A DNA stretch of 64,000 bases, from positions 3,658,001 through 3,722,000 of the forward strand of contig NZ_CP113264.1 in NCBI RefSeq assembly GCF_026642255.1. The letters run 5' to 3'. Below are positions 7,883 through 15,846 of the stretch, piece after piece; within the stretch, counting starts at the first letter, position 1, and every line of letters starts with the position of its first letter. The position numbers and the translations under genes are program-made. The notes beneath the pieces were generated by a model. It made no database searches and was not told where the DNA came from. It saw nothing but the letters and a program-made list of their open reading frames with translations. This DNA is from Streptomonospora nanhaiensis (GTDB lineage Bacteria > Actinomycetota > Actinomycetes > Streptosporangiales > Streptosporangiaceae).

Positions 7883-8584
7883 CTACTCCACGACGGTGAT
7901 GCCGAGGGCGCCGAGGATGAGGCCGGCCTGGGCCGGACTGATGTTGGCCCCCCGCAGGTACCCCGCCTGGTCCAGGCCGAGCTCGCCCAGGTCGGCCCCG
8001 CGCAGGTCCGCGCCCGCGAATCTGGCGTTGACCAGGTTGGCGCCGCGCAGGCGCGACTCCTTCCACACGGTCTCCCGCAGGTCGGCGCTCGCCAGGTCGG
8101 CCTCGTCCAGGCGCAGGCCCTCCAGCGTGCGGCCGCGCAGCGAGAGCCCCTTGCAGCGGGCCAGCATCATGTTGCACTGGGAGAACGTGTAGCCGATCCC
8201 CCGCAGCGAGGTCAGCCCCGCGCCGGTGAGCCGGCACCCGGTGAACACCGTGTCGGTGAGCAGCGCGCCCTGCCAGCGGGTGTTGGCGAGGTCCATCCTC
8301 TCGAAGCGGGTGTCGGCGCACTCCGCCCCGGTGAAGAGAGCCCCGGGCGCCCCTCCTCCCGTGAACCTCGCGCCGTCCAGGACGGCGCGCTCGAACCGGG
8401 CGCCGTCCATGCGGCAGTCGGCGAAGACGGCATCGGTCAGGTCGGTGTCCCTCAGGTCGGCGCCGGAGAGGTCGCACCGGGTGAACACGCGCGGGGCGGA
8501 TACGGCGTCGGCCAGGACGTCGCGCAGGTCGGAGTCGGACAGGTCCGCGTCCGTGGTCTCTGGAGAGGAAGGGTCGGTACTCAT
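7883..8584 (-). CDS. Pentapeptide-repeat protein
   Basis: 233 residues from the ATG at 8584. Most of the chain is made of A(D/N)LxX-type pentapeptides: CDLSGADLRDTDLTDAVFA, then RFERMDLANTRW, and toward the end ADLASADLRETVW and ANLVNARFAGADLRGADLG. This predicts a right-handed quadrilateral beta-helix. Members of this broad family include DNA-gyrase-binding quinolone-resistance proteins and plain structural proteins; sequence alone does not separate them, and the N-terminal interruption with Cys-rich pentapeptides (FTRCDL, FADCRM, FTGCRL) is not diagnostic. A much longer open frame upstream is an artefact of GC bias opposite the PucR gene. Confidence 0.9.
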   Translation of the reverse strand: MSTDPSSPETTDADLSDSDLRDVLADAVSAPRVFTRCDLSGADLRDTDLTDAVFADCRMDGARFERAVLDGARFTGGGAPGALFTGAECADTRFERMDLANTRWQGALLTDTVFTGCRLTGAGLTSLRGIGYTFSQCNMMLARCKGLSLRGRTLEGLRLDEADLASADLRETVWKESRLRGANLVNARFAGADLRGADLGELGLDQAGYLRGANISPAQAGLILGALGITVVE

Positions 8585-8628
8585 CGCGAGGACCCTAGCG
8601 GTCGCCGGTGACATCCGGCGCCGTCCCC

Positions 8629-10203
8629 TCAGTCGCGGAGCTTGAGGGCGAGGAACAGGTCCACTCTGTGCTCCAGGCTGCTCAGGTCCCGCCCGGTCAG
8701 CTCCTCCACCCGTCCGATCCGGTACCGCAGGGTGTTGACGTGGACGTGCATGGCGGCGGCGCAGCGCTGCCAGGAGCCGGAGTGGGCGAGGAAGCGCTCC
8801 AGGGTGTCCACCAGCTCGGAGCGGTGGTCGCGGTCGTAGGCGAGCAGCGGTCCCAGGAGGCGCTCCCGGTAGGAGGCCTGGACCTCCTCGGGGACCGAGG
8901 CGAGCAGGAGCTCGTGGGAGTCGATCTCGGCCCCGGCGATCACGCGGGACCGTCCGCCCCGGAGCTCGGCCAGCCGCCGGGCGTGGCGCGCCTCCACGGC
9001 GGCGCCGCGCAGCTCGGGGATGCCCCGGGCGGCCGAGCTGAGACCGATGGCGAGGCGGTGGTCGAGCAGGCCGCCGTCCAGCACCCGGGCGCGGTGGAGG
9101 AGCCGGGCACGGATCTCCTCGGCCCGCGCGCGGGCGTCGGTCCCCGCGCCGGCCACCGGGAGGATCGCGAGGGTGTCGGTGTCCCCGGTGACGACGGCGC
9201 CGGGGTGGTCGGCGACGAGCTCGGTGACCACCCGCCGGGGCAGGTCGGGCACGCGGGGCTCGGGCAGCATGACGGCGCTCACGACGACGTGGCCCCCCTC
9301 GTCGGCGCCCGTGGCCGTCCCGGTTCCGCGCATCAGCTCGGTGACCTCGTCGAAGCGCTGTGCGGCCAGCAGGCGCGGCAGCCCCTCCAGGTGGCGCGCG
9401 TCGGCCAGCGCGCGTTCGTCGGCGCGGCTGCGGGCGAGGCCCGCGACGGAGGCGAGCTCGGCGACCGCCTCGTGCTCCTCGTCGGTCCAGGCGGTGTGGT
9501 CGCCGGCGCAGACCATCAGCCAGGTGGCGAGGGGGTGGGACTCCTTGGTCTGGACGGGGACCACGGTCAGGACACGGCCCCCCTCCTCCGGCAGGCGCGT
9601 GGTGTGCGGGAAGTCCTGCCAGGTGAGCGCCTTGGCGGCGATCCACTCGCGGTCGGCCGCCGGCAGCGGCGCCCCCGAGGAGGCGACGTGGCGCCCGGTG
9701 GAGGAGATCACCCAGGCGGTCCGCCCCTCCTGCGCGGTGGCGGCGGTGAGCGCGTCGGAGAAGTCGGCCCCGGCGGCGACGTCGGCCATCAGCCGGCGGT
9801 GGCGGTCGCGGGTCTCGGCGATGGTGGTGAAGCGGCGCTGGGTGAGGGAGCGCAGCACCTCCTCGGTGACCGCGCCGAAGGACGTCTCCGCCGGAACCTC
9901 GACCAGGGGGATGTCGTGGGCCCGGCAGGCCTCCACCAGGTCGTCGGGGACCTCGCCCAGGGCGGTGCCGGCCCCCAGGGCGACGGCGCCGGCCCCGACC
10001 ACGGAGGACACGAAGGCCTCCGAGTCCTGGGGGCGGGTACGCCACATCATGCCCGTGAGGACGAACTCCCCGCCGCGCAGGTAGCGGGCCGGGTCGAGCA
10101 GATCGGTGGTGTACGCCCACCGCAGGGTGCGGTGCGCGTGCTCCGCTCCCGACAGGAACCTCAGGTGCAGCCGCTTGATGGCGAGCAGCTCACTGATCTG
10201 CAT
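8629..10203 (-). CDS. PucR-family regulator of purine catabolism
   Basis: 524 residues. The N-terminal 120 residues match the PucR ligand-binding domain (WAYTTDLLDPARYLRGGEFVLTG is the conserved core). A central GGDEF-like fold follows, and the C-terminus holds the PucR/CdaR helix-turn-helix: CAAAMHVHVNTLRYRIGRVEELTGRDL at about 480-506. The start at 10203 has AAGGAC upstream. It is divergent from the xanthine dehydrogenase operon with 244 bases between, so it is the obvious regulator of purine breakdown here, as PucR is in Bacillus. The effector is likely a purine intermediate, by family knowledge only. Confidence 0.93.
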   Translation of the reverse strand: MQISELLAIKRLHLRFLSGAEHAHRTLRWAYTTDLLDPARYLRGGEFVLTGMMWRTRPQDSEAFVSSVVGAGAVALGAGTALGEVPDDLVEACRAHDIPLVEVPAETSFGAVTEEVLRSLTQRRFTTIAETRDRHRRLMADVAAGADFSDALTAATAQEGRTAWVISSTGRHVASSGAPLPAADREWIAAKALTWQDFPHTTRLPEEGGRVLTVVPVQTKESHPLATWLMVCAGDHTAWTDEEHEAVAELASVAGLARSRADERALADARHLEGLPRLLAAQRFDEVTELMRGTGTATGADEGGHVVVSAVMLPEPRVPDLPRRVVTELVADHPGAVVTGDTDTLAILPVAGAGTDARARAEEIRARLLHRARVLDGGLLDHRLAIGLSSAARGIPELRGAAVEARHARRLAELRGGRSRVIAGAEIDSHELLLASVPEEVQASYRERLLGPLLAYDRDHRSELVDTLERFLAHSGSWQRCAAAMHVHVNTLRYRIGRVEELTGRDLSSLEHRVDLFLALKLRD

Positions 10204-10273
10204 TGACGTCCTTCTGTGCTTGTGCGGACGGGTGTTCGCCCGTGACCGGTGGGCGGCGGTGGGAAGGTTTTTC

Positions 10274-10298
10274 GGAAACGCCGCTTGTAGGAAACGCC
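10274..10298. promoter_or_regulatory. Direct repeat in the PucR-xdh intergenic region
   Basis: GGAAACGCC occurs twice, at 10274-10282 and 10290-10298, start to start 16 bases apart. It lies between the divergent PucR gene and the xanthine dehydrogenase operon, where an activator should bind. PucR binding is inferred. Confidence 0.35.
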
Positions 10299-10363
10299 CA
10301 ACCCTAACGGTTCGTTCCAGGATCACTTCATGTCATCACGTTCTGGCCGGGCCCGTGTATCGG

Positions 10364-10380
10364 TGTTGTACTTCACAACA
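10364..10380. promoter_or_regulatory. Palindrome upstream of the xanthine dehydrogenase operon
   Basis: TGTTGT-ACTTC-ACAACA is a perfect 6-base inverted repeat, 67 bases before the operon's first start codon. It is a candidate operator. Confidence 0.4.
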
Positions 10381-10447
10381 GCAACGGACCGAGCAGGGGT
10401 TGCGCGCCCGCCGACGACCTGACCGAACCCCGACGACGAGGACCAGC

Positions 10448-11317
10448 ATGGAATTCCTGAGCCCCTCCACACTGGAGGAGGCGCTCGAAGCGAAGAGCGC
10501 CCATCCCGACGGGCTGCCCATCATGGGCGGCACCGACGTCATGGTGGAACTCAACTTCGACAAGCGGCGCCCGGCCGCCCTGATCGACCTGACCCGGATC
10601 CCCGAACTGGCCGAGTGGGGCGCCGAGGACGGCTGCACACGCCTCGGCGCGGGTGTGCCCTACACCCGGATCATCGAGCACCTGTCGGCGGCGGCGCCGG
10701 CACTGGCCAAGGCCTCCCGCTCGGTGGCCTCCCCGCAGATCCGCAACCGCGGCACCGTGGGGGGCAACCTTGGCGGCGCCTCCCCCGCGGGGGAGGCGCA
10801 CCCGCCGCTGCTCGCCACCGACGCCGTGATCGAACTGGCGTCGGTGCGGGGCAGGCGCCGGGTGCCCGCCCGGGAGTTCTACCTGTCGTTCCGGACCACG
10901 GCCAGGCGTGACGACGAGCTGATCACGGCGGTCCTGCTGCCCGAGCCGTCGGGGCCCCAGCAGTTCGCCAAGATCGGCACGCGCAACGCGATGGTCATCG
11001 CGGTGACCTCCTTCTCCCTGGCGCTGGACGCGGAGCGCAGGACCGTGGGCACCGGCCTGGGCTCGGCCGGCCCCACACCGCTGCGGGCCGAGGCGGCGGA
11101 GGAGTTCCTGGCCGGGGAGTTCGACTGGGAGGGCGGCGCACCGCTCCCGGAGGCGGCCGTGCGCCGTTTCGGGGAGCTGGTGGCCGCGGCCTCCCGTCCC
11201 ATCGACGACCAGCGGGGCAGCGCCGGGTACCGCAGGCACGCGCTCTCGGTGATGGCGCGCCGCGCTCTGAGCTGGTCCGTCACCGACTACAGGAAGGAAG
11301 CCACGCGATGCGCGTGA
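10448..11317 (+). CDS. Xanthine dehydrogenase, FAD-binding subunit
   Basis: 289 residues of the molybdopterin dehydrogenase FAD-binding family. Typical motifs are present: MGGTDVMVELN near residue 25, the FAD-binding SVASPQIRNRGTVGGNLGGASPAGE at about 95-119, and a C-terminal CO-dehydrogenase flavoprotein-like domain. The subunit passes electrons from the [2Fe-2S] subunit to NAD+ or another acceptor. GAGGACC precedes the ATG. It is the first gene of a tightly packed operon and overlaps the next gene by 10 bases. Unlike the FAD subunit at 20175 it has no extra cysteine cluster. Confidence 0.95.
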   Translation: MEFLSPSTLEEALEAKSAHPDGLPIMGGTDVMVELNFDKRRPAALIDLTRIPELAEWGAEDGCTRLGAGVPYTRIIEHLSAAAPALAKASRSVASPQIRNRGTVGGNLGGASPAGEAHPPLLATDAVIELASVRGRRRVPAREFYLSFRTTARRDDELITAVLLPEPSGPQQFAKIGTRNAMVIAVTSFSLALDAERRTVGTGLGSAGPTPLRAEAAEEFLAGEFDWEGGAPLPEAAVRRFGELVAAASRPIDDQRGSAGYRRHALSVMARRALSWSVTDYRKEATRCA

Positions 11318-11823
11318 GTTTCAACGTCAACGGCGAGGACGTGACCGCCGACAACGTGTGGCCGGGCGAGAGCCTGCTGTACGTGCTGCGTGAGCGGTTG
11401 GGCCTGCCGGGCAGCAAGAACGCCTGCGAGCAGGGCGAGTGCGGTTCGTGCACGGTGTACTTCGACGGCGTGACGGCGTGCTCGTGCATGATCGCCGCCG
11501 GGCAGGCCGAGGGGCGCCGCGTGCGTACCGTGGAGGGCCTGGCGCAGGGGTCGGGCAAGGGCCCCGAACGCGAGCTGGGCACGGTGCAGGACGCGTTCGT
11601 CGAGGCGGGGGCGGTCCAGTGCGGCTTCTGCACGCCGGGGCTCCTCGTCCAGACCGACGACCTGCTGGAGCGGACCGTGGGGGCGGGCCTGCCCGCTCCG
11701 GACGACGCCGAGATCCGGGAGGCGCTGGCGGGCAACCTGTGCAGGTGCACCGGGTACGAGAAGATCATCGACGCGGTGCACCTGGCGGCCGAGCGCCATG
11801 CGGGAACCGGGGGCGGGGCATGA
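11308..11823 (+). CDS. Xanthine dehydrogenase, [2Fe-2S] subunit
   Basis: 171 residues, the normal size for a separate iron-sulphur subunit. The plant-type ferredoxin cluster is bound by Cys40, Cys45, Cys48 and Cys58 or Cys60 (NACEQGECGSCTVYFDGVTAC). The second, alpha-helical cluster uses Cys105, Cys108, Cys145 and Cys147 (QCGFCTPG and NLCRCTGY). It relays electrons between the molybdenum and FAD centres. The start overlaps the FAD subunit, and its stop overlaps the amidohydrolase start (ATGA), so the three are translationally coupled. Confidence 0.96.
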   Translation: MRVSFNVNGEDVTADNVWPGESLLYVLRERLGLPGSKNACEQGECGSCTVYFDGVTACSCMIAAGQAEGRRVRTVEGLAQGSGKGPERELGTVQDAFVEAGAVQCGFCTPGLLVQTDDLLERTVGAGLPAPDDAEIREALAGNLCRCTGYEKIIDAVHLAAERHAGTGGGA

Positions 11824-13202
11824 GCGCGGCGGACACCGTGGCGGGGACCGGCCGGGCCGTGGTCGTGGAGGGCGCGCACGTGGTCACCGTCGACGGGGCG
11901 GAGTACGCCGACGGCCACGTGGTGGTGCGCGACGGGAGGATCACCGCCGTGGGCGCGGGCCCGGCCCCGGCGGCCCCGGGCGCCGAGCGCGTGGACGGGC
12001 GCGGGTGCCTGGCCACGCCGGGCCTGGTGAACACGCACAACCACCTCTACCAGTGGGCGACGCAGGGGCTGTTCGCCGACGGCACGCTCTTCGAGTGGCT
12101 GGTGGGGTCCTACGAGATCTGGGGCCGCCTGGACGCCGCCGTGGTCTCGGGGACGACCTCGGCCGGGCTGGCCCACCTGGCCCTGTCCGGGTGCACGACC
12201 GCCTCCGACCACCACTACATCCACCCCTCGGGGCGCGGGGACATCGTGGCCGCCGAGGTGGAGGCCGCCCGCGAGGTGGGGGTGCGCCTGGACCTGGCCC
12301 GGGGGTCGATGGACCGGGGCCGGAGCCAGGGCGGACTGCCCCCGGACGGCGTCGTCGAGACGCTGGAGGGGGCGCTGGCCGGGACCGCCGCGGCCATCGA
12401 CGCCTACCACGACCGCGCCGACGACGCGATGACGCGGGTGGCCGTGGCCCCCTGCTCGCCGTTCTCCGTCTCGCGGGAGCTGATGGTGGAGGGCGCGGCG
12501 CTGGCCAGGGACAGGGGGGTGCGGATGCACACCCACCTGGCGGAGACCCTCGACGAGGAGGAGCAGTGCCTGGCCGAGTTCGGCTGCACCCCCGTGGAGT
12601 ACGCGGAGAAGCTGGGCTGGCTGGGCGAGGACGTGTGGTTCGCGCACGCCGTGCACCTGTCCGACGCGGCGATCGCGAGGATCGCCGCGACGGGCACCGG
12701 CATCGCGCACTGTCCCACCTCCAACGCCCGCCTGGGCGCGGGGATCTGCCGGGTCACCGAGCTGCTGGACGCGGGCGTGCGGGTCGGGCTGGGCGTGGAC
12801 GGCCCCGCCTCCAGTGAGCTGACGCCCCTGGCGGGGGAGATGCACCAGGCCCTGCTGATGGCCCGTGCCCGCAAGGGCCCGCAGGCGCTCAGCGCGCGCC
12901 AGGCCCTGGAGATGGCCACCCTGGGCGGTGCCCGGGTGCTGGGCCGCGACGCGGAGCTGGGCTCGCTGACGGTCGGCAAGCTCGCCGACATCGCGCTGTG
13001 GCGGGTGGACGGGTTCGGCTACGACGTCGTCGCCGACCCGGTGGTGGCGGCGGTCTTCGGCCCCACCCCGCCGCTGGAGCGGCTCTGGGTCGGCGGGAGC
13101 ACCGTCGTCGACCGCGGCGAGCTCCGCACCCTGTCCGCCGAGACGGCCGCCGCGCGCGGCCGGGCCGCGCACCGCGCACTGACACAGGAGGTGAACCGCT
13201 GA
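11820..13202 (+). CDS. 8-oxoguanine deaminase-like amidohydrolase
   Basis: 460 residues of the ATZ/TRZ-type amidohydrolase family. Zinc ligands appear as NTHNHLYQ at 71-78 (His73, His75), the MHTHLAETLDEE segment in mid-chain and GLGVDGPAS toward the C-terminus. The NTHxHLYQ form of the first motif is the one I associate with 8-oxoguanine deaminases rather than guanine deaminases (which have HxHxxQ after PGFID). The reaction would hydrolyse an exocyclic amine on a purine-like ring, releasing ammonia. It is embedded between xanthine dehydrogenase subunits with 4-base (ATGA) and 1-base (TGATG) overlaps, so its product probably feeds the same dehydrogenase. Guanine deaminase remains an alternative. 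Confidence 0.85.
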   Translation: MSAADTVAGTGRAVVVEGAHVVTVDGAEYADGHVVVRDGRITAVGAGPAPAAPGAERVDGRGCLATPGLVNTHNHLYQWATQGLFADGTLFEWLVGSYEIWGRLDAAVVSGTTSAGLAHLALSGCTTASDHHYIHPSGRGDIVAAEVEAAREVGVRLDLARGSMDRGRSQGGLPPDGVVETLEGALAGTAAAIDAYHDRADDAMTRVAVAPCSPFSVSRELMVEGAALARDRGVRMHTHLAETLDEEEQCLAEFGCTPVEYAEKLGWLGEDVWFAHAVHLSDAAIARIAATGTGIAHCPTSNARLGAGICRVTELLDAGVRVGLGVDGPASSELTPLAGEMHQALLMARARKGPQALSARQALEMATLGGARVLGRDAELGSLTVGKLADIALWRVDGFGYDVVADPVVAAVFGPTPPLERLWVGGSTVVDRGELRTLSAETAAARGRAAHRALTQEVNR

Positions 13203-15634
13203 TGGCGGCGACGACCCGTACCGTGACCGGCCTGACCAGCACCACGAAGGACGGGGTGGGCGCGAGCCCGCGGCGTCCCGACGGGACGCTGAAGGTGACC
13301 GGTGAGTTCGCGTACTCCTCGGACATGTGGATGGAGGACATGCTGTGGGGGGCGACCCTGCGCAGTCCCCACCCGCACGCCGAGATCCGCGGCATCGACG
13401 TCACCGGGGCCCTGGAGGTTCCGGGTGTGCACGCGGTGCTCACGCACGAGGACGTGCCCGGCGAGAAGCGCTACGGGCTGGAGTTCCAGGACCAGCCGGT
13501 GCTGGCCTTCGGCAAGGTCCGCTACAAGGGGGAGCCGGTCGCGGTGGTCGCCGCCGACCACCCGGAGACGGCCCGGCGCGCCATGGAGCGCATCCGGGTG
13601 GACTACGCGGTGCTGGAGCCGGTCACCGACTCCCGGCGCGCGGCGATGGACCCGGACTGCCCGCCGGTGCACGAGGCGGGGTCGCTGCCCGAGCACCCCG
13701 AGTTCAACCAGCGCGGCAACCGGCTGCGCCACCAGCCGATCCGCACGGGCGCGTTCGCCGAGGCCGCCGGGGCGGCCGCCCGCGAGGGCGCGGTGCTGGA
13801 GAGGCTGCGGTCGGAGGCCGCCGTGGTGGTGTCCTCCGAGTACGAGGTGGGCATGCAGGACCAGGCCTTCCTGGGCCCGGAATCGGGGATGGCCGTTCCG
13901 GCGGAGGACGGCGGGGTGGACCTGTACGTGGCCACCCAGTGGCTGCACGTGGACCAGCGCCAGATCGCCCCCGCCCTGGGGCTGCCGCAGGACAAGGTGC
14001 GGCTGACCCTGGCGGGCGTGGGCGGTGCGTTCGGCGCGCGCGAGGACCTGTCGATGCAGATCCACGCCTGCCTGCTGGCGCTGCGCACCGGCAGGCCGGT
14101 CAAGTTCGTGTACAACCGCGAGGAGTCCTTCTACGGGCACGTGCACCGGCACCCGGCGAAGATGCGCTACGAGCACGGCGCCTCGTCCGACGGCAGGCTG
14201 CTGTACGCCACGGCCGAGGTGGTCGTGGACGGCGGCGCGTACGCGTCGGCGACTCCCGCGGTGGTGGGTGTGGCGTCCTCGCTGGGCATCGGCCCCTACG
14301 AGGTGCCCAACGTGCTGGTCGACGCCTACGGCGTGTACACGAACAACCCGCCGTGCGGCGCGATGCGGGGGTTCGGCGCGGTGCAGGCGTGCTTCGCCTA
14401 CGAGTCGCAGATGGACAGGCTCGCGGCCGAGCTGGGGATGCACCCGGTGGACCTGCGGATCAAGAACGCGTTGTCGCAGGGCTCGCGGATCATCACGGGC
14501 CAGGAGATCGACATGCCGCTGCCCATGGCGGAGATGCTGCAGCGCTGCCGCGACCTGCCGATGCCGCCCGAGCGCGGGGCGCTGCCCGACCCCGGCGACC
14601 TGCGCACCCTGCCCGGCGGGGTGGCGGGGACCACCCGCGGCGAGGGCGTGGTGCGCGGCGTCGGCTACGGCGTGGGGCTGAAGAACCTGTGCTTCTCCGA
14701 GGGCTTCGACGACTACTCCACCGCCCGGGTGCGGCTGGAGGTCGTGGCGGGCGAGCCCGTGGTGATGGTGCACACCGCCGCGGCCGAGGTCGGCCAGGGG
14801 CTGGTGACGGTCAAGGGGCAGATCGCCCGGACCGAGCTGGGCGTGGAGAAGGTCGTCATCCACCCCTCCGACACCCAGGTGGGCTCGGCGGGCTCCTCCT
14901 CCGCCTCTCGCCAGACGTACATGACGGGCGGCGCCGTCAGGACGGCGTGCGCGTCGGTGCGCGCCGCCGTGTTCGCCCTGGCCCGCGAGCGCGGGCTGGT
15001 GCCCGGCGACCTGCCCGACACCGACCTGGCCCTGGCCGGCGGCAAGGTGGTGTCGGCGACGGCCGGAGCGCTGGTGTCGCTGGCGGACCTGCTGGGCGAG
15101 GCGGCGCAGGGCGGTGTGGTGGTCGAGGAGACCCGTGAGTTCCACCACCGGCCCACCGAGATGCTCGACCCGCTGCTGGGCCAGGGCGCCTCGCACACCC
15201 AGTTCGGGATGTGCGTCCACCGCGCCGTGGTGGACGTGGACGTGGACCTGGGCCTGGTGAAGGTGGTGGCCCTGGACGCGGTGCAGGACGTCGGCAAGGT
15301 GATGCACCCTCAGCAGCTGGCCGGGCAGATCCAGGGCGGGTCCGCCCAGGGCCTGGGCCTGGCGCTGATGGAGGAGATCCTGGTGGAGGACGGCGTGATC
15401 CGCAATCCGTCGTTCACCGACTACCTGATCCCGACGATCCTGGACACGCCCCCGATGCGGATCGAGGTCCTGGAGCATCCGGACCCGCACGCGCCGTACG
15501 GGCTGCGGGGCGCCGGCGAGCCGCCGACGCTGTCGTCGACCCCGGCGGTCGTCGCCGCGGTGCGCGCGGCGACGGGGCGTCCGCTGACGCACGCACCGGT
15601 GCGGCCGGAGGACATCGTGGGCATCGACCTGTAG
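13202..15634 (+). CDS. Xanthine dehydrogenase, molybdopterin-binding subunit
   Basis: 810 residues. It has the two molybdopterin dehydrogenase domains: the N-terminal aldehyde oxidase hammerhead (about 25-140, with HPHAEIRGIDVTGALEVPGVHAVLT) and the Moco-binding part with GGAFGAREDLSMQ, RGFGAVQACFAYE and the product-side GAGEPPTLSSTPAV at the C-terminus, whose Glu is the catalytic base. It oxidises a purine (hypoxanthine or xanthine) at the molybdenum centre. It is the last gene of the operon and starts on the TGATG overlap with the amidohydrolase. A terminator hairpin follows. Confidence 0.94.
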   Translation: MAATTRTVTGLTSTTKDGVGASPRRPDGTLKVTGEFAYSSDMWMEDMLWGATLRSPHPHAEIRGIDVTGALEVPGVHAVLTHEDVPGEKRYGLEFQDQPVLAFGKVRYKGEPVAVVAADHPETARRAMERIRVDYAVLEPVTDSRRAAMDPDCPPVHEAGSLPEHPEFNQRGNRLRHQPIRTGAFAEAAGAAAREGAVLERLRSEAAVVVSSEYEVGMQDQAFLGPESGMAVPAEDGGVDLYVATQWLHVDQRQIAPALGLPQDKVRLTLAGVGGAFGAREDLSMQIHACLLALRTGRPVKFVYNREESFYGHVHRHPAKMRYEHGASSDGRLLYATAEVVVDGGAYASATPAVVGVASSLGIGPYEVPNVLVDAYGVYTNNPPCGAMRGFGAVQACFAYESQMDRLAAELGMHPVDLRIKNALSQGSRIITGQEIDMPLPMAEMLQRCRDLPMPPERGALPDPGDLRTLPGGVAGTTRGEGVVRGVGYGVGLKNLCFSEGFDDYSTARVRLEVVAGEPVVMVHTAAAEVGQGLVTVKGQIARTELGVEKVVIHPSDTQVGSAGSSSASRQTYMTGGAVRTACASVRAAVFALARERGLVPGDLPDTDLALAGGKVVSATAGALVSLADLLGEAAQGGVVVEETREFHHRPTEMLDPLLGQGASHTQFGMCVHRAVVDVDVDLGLVKVVALDAVQDVGKVMHPQQLAGQIQGGSAQGLGLALMEEILVEDGVIRNPSFTDYLIPTILDTPPMRIEVLEHPDPHAPYGLRGAGEPPTLSSTPAVVAAVRAATGRPLTHAPVRPEDIVGIDL

Positions 15635-15639
15635 CCCGT

Positions 15640-15675
15640 CGGGGCGCGGTGGGCGGGGAGCCCCGCCGCGCCCCG
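15640..15675 (+). terminator. Hairpin terminator of the xanthine dehydrogenase operon
   Basis: CGGGGCGCGG (15640-15649) pairs with CCGCGCCCCG (15666-15675) just after the stop codon at 15634. An inner GGCGGGG/CCCCGCC pairing is an alternative fold. Confidence 0.65.
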
Positions 15676-15734
15676 TGGACCCCCTGCTCCCGCTCCCCCG
15701 GTCCGTCGGCCCCGCCACGCGGGTGCCGCGGCCG

Positions 15735-15768
15735 GTCGGCGCCGGGACGGTACCGTCCCGGCGCCGAC
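15735..15768. repeat. 34-base perfect palindrome
   Basis: The 34 bases read identically on both strands, centre between 15751 and 15752 (GGTACC at the middle, GGCGCC in each arm). It lies between the xdh terminator and the permease promoter. It may be a second terminator or a binding or cruciform site. Confidence 0.7.
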
Positions 15769-15846
15769 ACCCAGGTGACTACACACGGTAGCTCCCCCCT
15801 CACCTATGGTGGCTCCATGCCGCCCCGTTTCCCTCCAGGAGGGGAC

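Noticed and set aside
8585..10120. Upstream extension of the pentapeptide-repeat frame
   Set aside because: It overlaps the PucR gene in another frame and has no family similarity; the ATG at 8584 starts the repeat domain.
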